Shown: one piece after another, positions 51,664-61,985 of the stretch
Numbering within the stretch: the first letter of the stretch is position 1
Layout: every line of letters starts with the position of its first letter
Assembly: GCA_013399875.1 (NCBI GenBank)
Contig: VXAZ01003257.1
Coordinates: 210 to 64,209 of the forward strand
DNA from: Gymnorhina tibicen
Lineage: Eukaryota; Chordata; Aves; Passeriformes; Artamidae
DNA length: 64,000 nt
Reading direction: 5' to 3'
Position numbers and translations under genes: made by a program
Notes under the pieces: model-generated
What the model was told of the DNA's origin: nothing
The model's input: only the letters and a program-made list of their open reading frames with translations
Database searches by the model: none

Positions 51664-54600
51664 ATTGTCCATGCACTACGAAAGGTAAGCGTGGGGTAAT
51701 ACAGACTGATTATTTTATTCCAAGTGTCCCACTTCACAGAAAATGGACCTTTTGAATACACCAGTAAATCCTCCCAGTAGTTTTCAAGAGGTGTTTTTCT
51801 GGTTTCCCCTTCCATGTCAGCGGTGTCGGCAGTTTAGCTAAAAAGCTTCCATACATTGAAATTTGGCTGCCACAGAAAAGCCTTTAATTTCCTCTATGTC
51901 TGCCCTTACAACTTGGCATATCTAAAGCAAAGAGGAAAATATTACCCTATAAACTAGTAATTTAAGGTAAAACTTACACCCCTTTATTATTTATACAATA
52001 TTAAAGGCAGACATAAGGCTTTAAACATAAATTAAAATATAATATATAATCTTCCCTTAAAGAGAAGAAGAAAATTAAAATATAATCTTCTCTTTGAAAG
52101 CATACATTTAAAATGGACATTAATTTTTTATGAATATAGTAGACCAAGTATAAAGGCTGGGTACAAAGACTGGAGGTGACCATATAAAATGTACTATGAG
52201 TAAAAAATCACTTAGTGATGATGGTTCTATATGAGTATGCCTGTAGCCTGACCTGCTTATCTCAAAAGGATATCATGCTGGTGACAGCATCTCCCTCTGA
52301 GAAAAGGTTTATCTATCATACTGTGACAGATCTGAGCCACTCTGAATTGAGTTATAAATACTTTGTGTTGTTTACAGTGTGAATACATTGAGATACCTCC
52401 GCTGTCTGTGAAACAGGTGGGATGCAAAAATCAATAACTTAAGAAATATTAAAGGACAAATTCAGAATCACTGGCTGAGAGAATTATGGCTCAGCCTCTT
52501 TATTATACATTTCTGTAAACCAGAAACCAGAACAATTGCAACTCTACAAAACAGGTTTGAAAAAATTCTGGTTCAAGAGAAAGTTGTGTGAAAGCATGAG
52601 TGTGGAGTGTGGTTTGCAGAGGCAACAATACATACACTAAGAGAGACAAAAAGTATTTTTCCATAGGGTATAGAAGATTTATCTTCTTTGCCATAGTACA
52701 GTCTTGAATCTTTCCTTCTACTGTAGTGTAAATAAAGTAAAGGTATTTGCAGATAAAAATAAAAATATCCACAAGGGAGAGAGGTGGAATAATTTGCCTT
52801 CAACCATTATTCTGTGCAAATGATTCTAAACTTCTCCCTTATGGGGACATGCCTAAAAGCAGAAGAACAAATTTGTCTCTGAACATATGACAGCACAGCT
52901 CTGCCATCTGAAGCTTTCTCTCAGACCTCAGGAGTCAATTTCAGTGCTACCCAAATCATTCGGTAATGTAGAGCCAGGCAACCACTATATATGTTTTATT
53001 CATAAAATGCAAATACCTTTAAGGCCAAAAAGGGGGCAAAGGAGTAGTGAATATGAACAGGATATGGAGATTAGCTTTTATAATAGTAACAGTGAATATC
53101 CTTAGCTGTAAAAATTAGAGAAGTGCCAAATACAGCCAAAAAGCTGTTGTGCTGTTGTATCAAGAATCCAGGTACATACACATCTCCTGAGGCGAGACCT
53201 AAAGACACCTTAGAACTTCTAGAAAGGTCTCAATCATCCTGTGTGAAAACCCAGAATCTTATGTTACCTTTTTTTTTTCATGAGAGAATATAAAGTTTCC
53301 AAAATGAAAATGATAGAGGGAGCTTTAGAGAAGAAAGACAGGTATAAATATAGAATTGGTGAGGAAAGAAGTCTCAATGAACTTACATTGTTTGGACAAA
53401 AAAGAAGGTGAAACAATTACTGAGCACAATGTGACATCATGTTTATTGAAAATTAAAATTGATTAAAATAACGATTGTTATTAGTGGTCAAGATTTAAAT
53501 AAAATTTAGGACACTAAAATTCAGAATAGAAATAAGGCACACTGAATGGAAACATTCATTGAGAACTTGTGAAATTTGCTAGGTATGGTGATGGCAATGG
53601 AGACTGAAATCAGGGTGGCTTTTCCCCTGAAAGATTATACCCTACTGGAACAAAGAAACAACTTGGGCAAAATCCAGTCAGATACCCTTCTGCAGACAGT
53701 GGTTATTTCTGTCTATTTCTTCTATTTCTGGCTATTTCTTCATATATTCTGCCTATGTAAGTGGCAAATGTTAAACTGAAATTTCAACTGAAAAATCTGA
53801 AGGTCGCTTTTATCTCTTTACAACATTAGGTACTAAGTGTCTTGTGATAAGCTTCAGAGAATATAAAAATCAAAAATACTTCCTAAAAGACTCTGAAACA
53901 CCCATCATGAAGAATGAGAATTGTCAAAAAAAAAAGATATCTACACATATTTCTGTTCTCCTTGTTAATGTCCTTACTAAGCATTTAACTTTTTCCTTGA
54001 AAATTTTATTTCAGAACTAGCGGAGTAGTGTGTGATAAAAACAGTGACTACTGAAGAGTCTGAGTGAACTTAAACAGCATATAATCCTTGCACAGCATGT
54101 CAGAATTGCATCTGAAATTTCCTTGGGAGAAGTAATAACAGAAGTTAGTTACCACCTCTGATGACTGTGATTACTGCCTTTGGGAATGCTCAAATATCAC
54201 AACAGCAGGCACATAATAAGATATGAGATGGAGGGAAAAAAACCTCAAAAACTACTGGGAATGAGAAAAACCAGATACTAGTGCAAAGTGACTAAAAAGG
54301 GACCAAATCATTACTTGTAGAGCATGCCGGTAGAGGGATGCAGTGGAAAAAATAACACTAAAAACCATATTAAAAAAAGGTGCATCAAGACCTTCAGAGG
54401 CAAAGAGCTCTAAAAATGATTTTGAGAAATTAGGTAGTCTTAGTGAAGAAATGAGAAAGGTTCTTGAGGAAGACACTCATAAGAAAAATACAACATTTTA
54501 GAGAGATTTGAGGAGATAAGTTTTGAGGATAGATTTTTTTTTCCTTTCAAGACATAGAAGATTTAGCAGGAAACTAAATACTGAAAGAAAAAATTAGACA

Positions 54601-55798
54601 GCTCTGCTTTTTTTCCTATAATCTATATCCAGAATGTATTCACAGTTAGGCTAAGGAAAGGTAGTACTAAATAATGCCAGGAAAAGACAAATAGTTAAGT
54701 GGAAACTCATGAAAAGAAGTTTCATTTCCCCAAATATGAGTTATCATTAGCAAAGAGATGGGTAGGTAAATTCTTTAACTCTATAAACATGGGAAAGGCC
54801 GGAGGCAAAAGTGGAGTTTGAGGAATCACTAATAAAGAGGTTATCACCAAAGCTTTTACAGAAGATAATGTAAACAGTAGGAAAAGAACATTGGCCCGTT
54901 AAAAAAAGAGCTTCAGCGCTACTCATCATCAAGCAATGCCCATGATAGATTTATATCATCAAAATGTGCATATTGATGCAGGACTTGAACTCCACACATT
55001 TGGATGCAGAGCTAATTTATATTTGCTCTGAGTATTTACACTGTATTGACTGCGGGAGAAAATCAAATACAGAGTCACAATGGGCAAGCTCAACGCTCAG
55101 ACTCTCTTCTATCCACAGTGGTAGATGCACATTGTAATGCCTTCCTGGCAGAGCAAATGATGTACAAGGCAGGCAAACTTTGACCATGACTGGCATTGCA
55201 TCCAGCATATTTTTACAGTAGTTGAGTCTGACCTTAAAAAACAAACTCTTCTTTTCAATAGACTACCCTGTTCAGAGTTATCAGTTCAGGCTGAAAAGGC
55301 TATTAAAACATAATAAGAGTTTCTAGCTACAGGAATTGAAGATACCCAGTCATGTCATATATCACACACTCTTTTGTCTAAGGCCCTGAGTGACAGGTTG
55401 ATTTGATTGATATGTCTTGAAGTCCCATTACAGCTAAGAATGTCAAACTGCAGCCAGCTCTGTACACAGCTGTTAACTCTCTTTATTCAGTTCTGTTAAG
55501 ATAAAACTGAAGGGTTTATTCTATGACATAATAATTAGTATGTAGAGTCTGAATTTTTCACGTGCTTGTCATTGTTAAGATAAAACACAATGAGAGCAAA
55601 GCAAACTGTCTAAGAACAATGCAGTTCCAACTTAAGCCTTTCTGTGTGCTGAGGAAACTCATATTAAGCATAAAGAACAATCTGTAAAATTTTAGTCGGG
55701 CTAGAAAGAATGATAAGCACAAGTTTAAGACAAGGAATTGACAGTTCACCTTTTTGACTACTTGGAATCTGATATATCACTGACAGATTTTTCGAGGT
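51664..55798. other. Unique AT-rich sequence, nothing recognised
   Basis: No gene or mobile element. A 14-bp word (AATTAAAATATAAT) is repeated at 52030-52043 and 52073-52086, next to a 9-bp inverted repeat (AAAGAGAAG / CTTCTCTTT) at 52059-52095. An imperfect CTATTTCTT-type run lies at about 53700-53745. Confidence 0.45.
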
Positions 55799-55872
55799 AT
55801 ATAATATATATATGTGTGTGTATATATACACACACATGCACACACACAAATACATATACGTACACACACATC
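55799..55872. repeat. TA/TG/CA microsatellite with 26-bp perfect palindrome
   Basis: A (TA)n run passes into (TG)n, (TA)n, then (CA)n tracts. The centre, 55812-55837, is a perfect 26-bp palindrome (each half is ATGTGTGTGTATA or its complement). Confidence 0.95.
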
Positions 55873-57391
55873 TATACTCCATGTGTTGGTGCAGTGCCTA
55901 TGAATTGCAATGTAAGCATGTGTGCTTAGCCCATTTTTGATTAATTCAGTATTTTGGTGCTTATTAAAATATAGGAAATTTTTGAAAAGCTGACACAATT
56001 AAACTCATCCTTAAAGAGAAAATTTTGGTTTGCCTTGTTGCACCTAAACCATGGAATCCATGTAAATTACCAGCCAGTACTTCCCGGATGACAGACTCAT
56101 ATTCTGCATGTAAACTTGTCTTCCATTCAGAATTTATGCAAAATTGATACAGAATATGGGCTTTGTAAATGACTCCTCCAAGGGCTTCTTCCTAGCTTTG
56201 TTAAAAATTGACAGTCTTTGTAAAAAATGACATTTGCATCATTTTGAAAGTTTTCCATACCTCCACAAGACTGGATTACTGAAATCTGAAGTACTAAACA
56301 TACTTGGTTTGCATCACTAACCTCAATAGATGCAAAAGGTATCCTTTTTTATGAGATCTTGCTTTGACTTATCAAACTTATTTGTGTATAAGGTAGCTTT
56401 CCCTAACTAATTCTAACAAAACACCATGGTGTAACCTAGCATTGTGTGCTCCAGATGCCAGCATGATTTTGACTGCTTAGAGTTACATCTGTTCAACAGA
56501 GGACTTCCTGCTTTTTATGATGAACAAAATGTAGAGATCTATGGCTTAATAAGACTTCAACTTTATTAACTTAGATCTTCTGTGAGAAGTCACACAATGC
56601 AGGCCATAATCCTAGAACTGATCACTCTTTTCATTTGAAAGACCTTTATCAATCTTCAGCAGCTTGCTTCTAAAAATCCACCACTATTTTTACCTCCTTA
56701 GTAGCTGACATTACAAGTTCCATAAAAATTGTTTTCATTTATTTTAAGAGATTGTCGAAATCTGTCTCTGGGAATCAGAAAACCAGACTCTGCATGGCAT
56801 GAGATCTATGTAGGACACCTATCAGAAGAAGCTGCAAACGATTCCCTTACTTTTATCTACCATGGGCCATGGGCTTCAAAATCAATTTTCCCCAAATTAG
56901 TCTGGTATGAAATATGATAATTCAATTATTTCTTAATTCAGACTGTTTTGACCTCATCAGCTTAAAATTATTTAATATTTTCTCTTCCAAAACTTTTACT
57001 GCAGGAATTTTACTGGAAAAAAAAAAGTTGTCCTAGATCTATTTTATTCTTCCACTCATTAAGTTAATAGAAATAAATAAACCCAAAGAGTTTATGTGTG
57101 GTGAAAAATAATAACATCTGAAAGCTCCATCCAGGAGATGTACCAGAGAGGTATTGAATAGTTTGATAGTGGTTCATCTAACTTCCCAGTCCACTATCGG
57201 AATTTTATTTTATAGCAGCTTCTATGAATGGAATTCCTTCCTTATTAAGTTAGTAGCGGTTAATATTTTAGACCCTCTCTTTTATATTTGTTTTAAAGAT
57301 GGAGTTCTGCCCTAAAAAGAAGAAGAAATCAAGAAAACCTAGTCTGAGTTTATGAACTGTTTACATTAGTTCCAAGTGAAGCCACTGATTT
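55873..57391. other. Unique AT-rich sequence, nothing recognised
   Basis: No gene or mobile element seen. Confidence 0.5.
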
Positions 57392-57440
57392 GAAAAAAAA
57401 AAAATGGGGTGGGGGGAAGAGAAAAGGGGGGTAAAAAAAG
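57392..57440 (+). repeat. Polypurine tract with G-runs
   Basis: A run of about twelve A, then G4, T, G6, an A/G spacer, and G6, followed by A7. Only two pyrimidines interrupt nearly 50 bp. Confidence 0.85.
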
Positions 57441-57670
57441 TCAGACTAGTGTTGGGTAAGTCATTAAATGTTTTCTAATCATTCTTCCAGGAAATGATTG
57501 GTGATTATGTTTTCATGAAAATCAAGAATCTGGATGAAGACATAGGAGAAAAATATATGAGTTTACTCTCTCACAAATCCCAAAGCTGTTAATAATTTTA
57601 CTTTTTTCTACCTGCTTTTCCCAAGATTCCTTCCAACTCATACTCTAGAAAACTTCGGATTCTACCAGTC

Positions 57671-57685
57671 TTTTTTTTTTTTTTT
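57671..57685 (+). repeat. Poly-T run, 15 bases
   Basis: Uninterrupted T15. Confidence 0.9.
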
Positions 57686-57791
57686 AAATCCATCAATGCT
57701 TTATATACCTTCAAGGGGCTTTGTTTCCTTGGGTATAAGATACAATTTTAAAGTGTATGACAATAACAAAGTTAGTCTTGATGCCAAAAAT

Positions 57792-57849
57792 ATTTCTTTT
57801 CTTTTTCTCCTTTTTTTTTCCTTCTTTCCTCTCTCCATCCCTCTCTCTG
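57792..57849 (+). repeat. Polypyrimidine tract
   Basis: Nearly 60 bp of C and T with only a CCATCC break, ending in CTCTCTCT. Frames across it on either strand (57701-57985, 57757-57972) are low-complexity artefacts. Confidence 0.85.
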
Positions 57850-60800
57850 AATAATGCCATGCAAAAGACTTGGGAAATGAGAGCTTGTCAACCACAGTCA
57901 TGCTGCAAAATCTTCGTAGCAATGAGACCTTTGTATAAAAACACACACAGTAGCAGCAGTGCAGATTCCTAGAACTATCACCCAAGTATTTGCTAGCCCA
58001 ACACTAGTGCAGTTACCCATCAAGATTAGAAGAGTCTCCATTCTCTGTATAAAGACTTCTTCCCAAGGCTGTTATTTCCACCCACTGCAGTGTATTTTTG
58101 ACATGAGGACACTAGTTCATTAAGGTCAATGATTCATTTTATATGGTCCAGCAAACAGCCAACTTAATGAAACTTTTTGGCTGATAGTTCCTTATAGCTG
58201 GCATAACAAACAGCTGACTAAAGTATTCCAGTGTTCAGCGAACAATGATAACAGTGTCTATTAAGGGTATGCAGCTATGCCAAATACAATCATATATAAT
58301 CAGCTGCACCAGAAATGCCTGTCGACACATTGCAGAATATTATCAGTCAGATGATGCATCTGCTACAAGTGGCAGCTGTTGTGCTCTGGAGTGTAGACAA
58401 TTAGACACAAATATACTCCTTAGGCTATCTGCAGTACTCAAGCATGGTATTAAATGACACCTGTTAAGCTGTAATCCCTGCATTTTTGATATCTACCCAT
58501 GATAATTATTGAAAATACAATTTAAGAGATCTAAAGACATGAGATTTCATAAATAACAGTGAGCATAACAGCAGTACTTCATGTATTTTTGGACGTCAGG
58601 AAAAGCTTTTTGAATAGTTCACAAATGGTCAGGCTTACTAAAATTATAAGCCTCTTACCAAAGTCATAAATGCCAAGCACAAAATGTATTGACATGTAAT
58701 TTAATATGTACTGCAGTGTAAGTTTTTATATATAATTACTGAAGTAGTAATAAGTAATATTGCAAGAAGTATTAACCATGTGAACAGGAGAATCAGAGAA
58801 AAAAATCCCTATTTGTAAGGTTACAAAGAAACTGAGCATAAATCATTGCCTTTGGCGTAAATGTTTACACATGGAGTGAGCTGAGATTTTTATTGGATTT
58901 TGCTTTATTTGACTAGCTCTGGATTTTTCTTCATATCACTAGATTAGGTGATAATTTTGATTCAGGATAATTTTGATTATCCTTTTGACTTTCTCTGCAT
59001 GACAAATTTTTCTTGTAGTGAGGAAATAATCCAGAGTTCTATCAAATTGTTACATAGATCAACAAGAAATATGGACTGCTGCAGATGTCCTTAAAAAACA
59101 CCAATCACACAAAGTTATTAAAAAAGTGTTCCCCAGTTAACTCTTCCTCAACCTAGAAAAATATCATGCCCAGGCAGAACAGGATTAATCATGAAAGCAT
59201 ATCTGAATGCCAGGGGTTTGAACACTTTATATAAATTCTTAAACTCAAAGTTTGTTCATTACTGATTGAAAACAAACAATGAAAATTGCTCTCATACAAA
59301 GTAATAAAGAAGACATGGATAAAGCACTCACACTTACATATCCTTAAAAATCATGACAAAAGTTTCTGTCTAGGTTTTTCTCCCTCTCTAATAAATTTTA
59401 TTGCAAAGAGTAAAAGAAAAAGAAGAGATTTTGTATAAAATCTAATTGCATAGTATATTAAAAATATGACTGTCAAGACACTATAAACATGTAATGCCTT
59501 ATTTTAATAACAGTAAGAGCTTTTAACTTGCTAATTGGAAATCTATTATCACTTGATTTTTTTATTTTTAAAGCACCGTGGGAAGCATCAGGTTAACATC
59601 ACCAGAAAAACATTCTTCCCTTTAAAGCTTGTTTGCTTCTGAACATTTTTTTCTTAGCTTCATCTAGTTGTCTTGATTTTTTTTTTTAATACAGTCCTGA
59701 ATGGCCCTTAAACTGGATCTAAAGCATTAAAAAGAATCTGGTCTTTATCACTGCACATTATTTTAGTTCTCTGAATTTGGGTAGAGCCCATAGAGTATGC
59801 AGTACAAAGTCATTTACTGATGTTCATACTGATAACTTAGCTGTTAACCCTGTGAGCAGCCTCATAAAACTTACTAAAGATTGTTGCCTACCAGCAATGA
59901 AAGCCTTGTGTACTTGTCTGTAAGACTGGAACCTTAGCAACGGGCTAAGAGAAGGCTAAGCACTTATGATATTCTCCAGTAATGGAGAAAAATCAAACAT
60001 TTGAAAATAGTTTAGTGATTTTTTTCCATGCAGAAAACACTAAACAGTGTATTGTGATGATTATTCACCTGTCTGGAGAGCTCTAAGTCTGAGAAGGCAC
60101 CGGCCACAGTGCACCCAGACAATTCCTTTCCCTCCGGCAGTACTTACCATGCTGCTTCACACGTCAGACGGAGGGCATGAAGTGTGACAGGATGCACAAC
60201 ATGACAACTACCTCAGAAGTCAGCAGCAAAGACAGCACAAGTGCAAGGACTGGGATTTGATCAGGAGCTAGAGCCAAATCTACTCGGGAAGACAAAAGCC
60301 TTGCAGGAGGAAGGAAACCACCGGCTGCAACAACTCCAAGCACTGATTACCAAGCAAACACCCAGCAGGCCTCGAGCCTTACTTAGATACTTTTTTAAAA
60401 TCCCATTTTCCCTCATCAAAAAAACCTCATTTTGTCTTTCTGGATGTTCAGAGAGCAACATAATTTATACACCAGATGAATATGGGGGACAAATTTTATT
60501 GCAATAAACATTTTGGGAATAAGAGGGTAAGCAAACTAAAATTACTAGGAAAAAATGTATTACTAGGAAAGGATGAAATATGACCAGAAATTATTCAGAA
60601 GTTATTTCACTGAACAATAAAACAGTCAAACAGAACTAAAAATGCTGCTTCATTGGTATGCTTTTAATATAGGTTTGGAAAACAAGAGCTAAATGTCCAA
60701 GCAAAGGTCTAGGAACAGATTTTTCTTGCTTTCTAGCATAGCTTGATTCATGTGCTTTGGGAAGGGTGGTTACAGGTCTCTGTAACTTTAGGAGTGTGCA

Positions 60801-61141
60801 TGACCCTTGTTGTCACAAGAGGTGAATAATGCCAGAGGAGCAGATTTACCCTTTGCAGCAACACTTTGTGTATCATAGATTTAAAACCCTCAGTCATCCT
60901 GTTAAGACTACACCTTAATAGAAATGGAGCCAGTCTACTGGCACTGAAAATTAAAAGGGTTGTAGAGGAGTATTTTTGCTGGGGGCTCGGTGAAAGCCGA
61001 CAGGCACATAGGAGCACCTGGTCCAGAATGAGAAGTCCCCTGAGAGGATGTGGTTAATATTCAGTGTGTCTCTGTAAGGCTAGGGGAGGATAACTATTGC
61101 AATCACAGTAACAGGGTGGACAAGCCAGACTGCTAGCTAGG
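57850..61141. other. Unique sequence with a CpG-bearing patch at 60060-60400
   Basis: Mostly AT-rich and featureless. A 13-bp word (GATAATTTTGATT) is repeated with a 16-bp period at 58950-58978. 60060-60400 has seven CpGs and higher GC than its flanks and includes a strong donor-like site on the minus strand (see findings). Possible short CR1 tail similarity near 57620 is too weak to call. Confidence 0.45.
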
Positions 61142-61352
61142 CAGAATGACAGAATCACACAGAAATAATTAGGCCAGAAATAAAGACCTCTGAGGTCATC
61201 AAGTCCAACCTATGACCCAACACCACCATGGCAGCTAGACCATGGCACTAAGTGGCACATTCAGTCATTCCTTAAAAACCTCCAGGGATGGTGACTCCAC
61301 CAACTTCTTCAGCAGCCCATTCCAATATTTAATCACCCTTTCTGTGGAAACA
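61142..61352 (-). mobile_element. CR1 LINE 3' end
   Basis: A CR1 3' end on the minus strand. Read on the plus strand: AGAATGACAGAATCACA (tail repeats), GACCTCTGAGGTCATCAAGT, CCAACCTATGACCCAACACC, CTAGACCATGGCACTAAGTG, CCTCCAGGGATGGTGACTCC, and CAGCCCATTCCAATATTTAA. The match fades after about 61352. 5' truncated, non-coding. Confidence 0.92.
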
Positions 61353-61689
61353 AAGTAGAGCAAAGGCAAAATTTATTTTCTGTGCCAGAATTGCAAGCCT
61401 AATGCAGAGGGTGCTGATGGTACTGAGGATATTCCCACACTCAATGTATTCTGTGTAGTAGATAGGTCAGAGGGGCTAAATCACTAGAGAATATAGGCAG
61501 AAGAACTACCAGACCAAATAAATTAGGTGTTAGTTAGTGACCAGGATGGAGAAGGATTTATCTGAGAGTTATGGAGAATTATAAGAAGAAACTGAAGAGA
61601 AGATGGGTTCTCTTGAAGGCTGAAGAAGATATGTCTAACTTTTATGGTGGTGAATAAGGTGGTTACAGAACTATTATTCATCCAGTTAG
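61353..61689. other. Spacer between two opposed CR1 copies
   Basis: About 340 bp of unique-looking sequence between CR1 3' ends of opposite orientation. No gene. Confidence 0.5.
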
Positions 61690-61985
61690 GGGAGGTTCAG
61701 ACTGGACATTAAGAAATGTTTCTTTATGAAAAGGGTGGTCAGTCACTGGAATAGACTTCCTAGAGAGGTGGTTGATGCCTGGAGCCTTTCAGTGTTTAAG
61801 AGCACACTTCAACTTCTTGATCAGCAATGAAGTGCAAGAAGTTGCACTAGGTGATCTCTGTAGGTCCCTTCCAACTGAGAGCACACTTCAACTTCTTGAT
61901 CAGCAATGAAGTGCAAGAAGTTGCACTAGATGATCTCTGTAGGTCCCTTCCAACTGAAACAGTCTATTCTGTTATATTCTAAATC
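61690..61985 (+). mobile_element. CR1 LINE 3' end with internal tandem duplication
   Basis: A plus-strand CR1 3' end of a subfamily with a TATTCT-type tail. Landmarks: GGTTCAGACTGGACATTAAG, TTCCTAGAGAGGTGGTTGAT, CACTAGGTGATCTCTGTAGG, TCCCTTCCAACTGAA, then CTATTCTGTTATATTCT. A block of about 79 bp, from near 61799 to the end of the CCAACTGA motif, is present twice in tandem (61799-61878 and 61878-61957). The consensus has it once. Confidence 0.9.
61799..61957 (+). repeat. 79-bp tandem duplication, two copies
   Basis: Two head-to-tail copies with a 79-bp period differ at only one base (G at 61851, A at 61930). Each contains the inverted repeats CAACTTCTTG/CAAGAAGTTG and AGTGCAA/TTGCACT. Confidence 0.95.

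Noticed and set aside
55664..55998. Overlapping frames of 63 to 73 codons rich in Cys, Val, Tyr and Ile/Thr, His
   Set aside because: They translate the TA/TG/CA microsatellite.
57615..57665. Possible CR1 tail (CCTTCCAACTCATACTCTA)
   Set aside because: Only about 20 bp resemble the CR1 end, with no upstream match, so it may be chance.
60205..60215. let-7-like seed (TGAGGTAGT on the minus strand)
   Set aside because: The match stops after the seed, and the flanks give no let-7 precursor hairpin or star arm.
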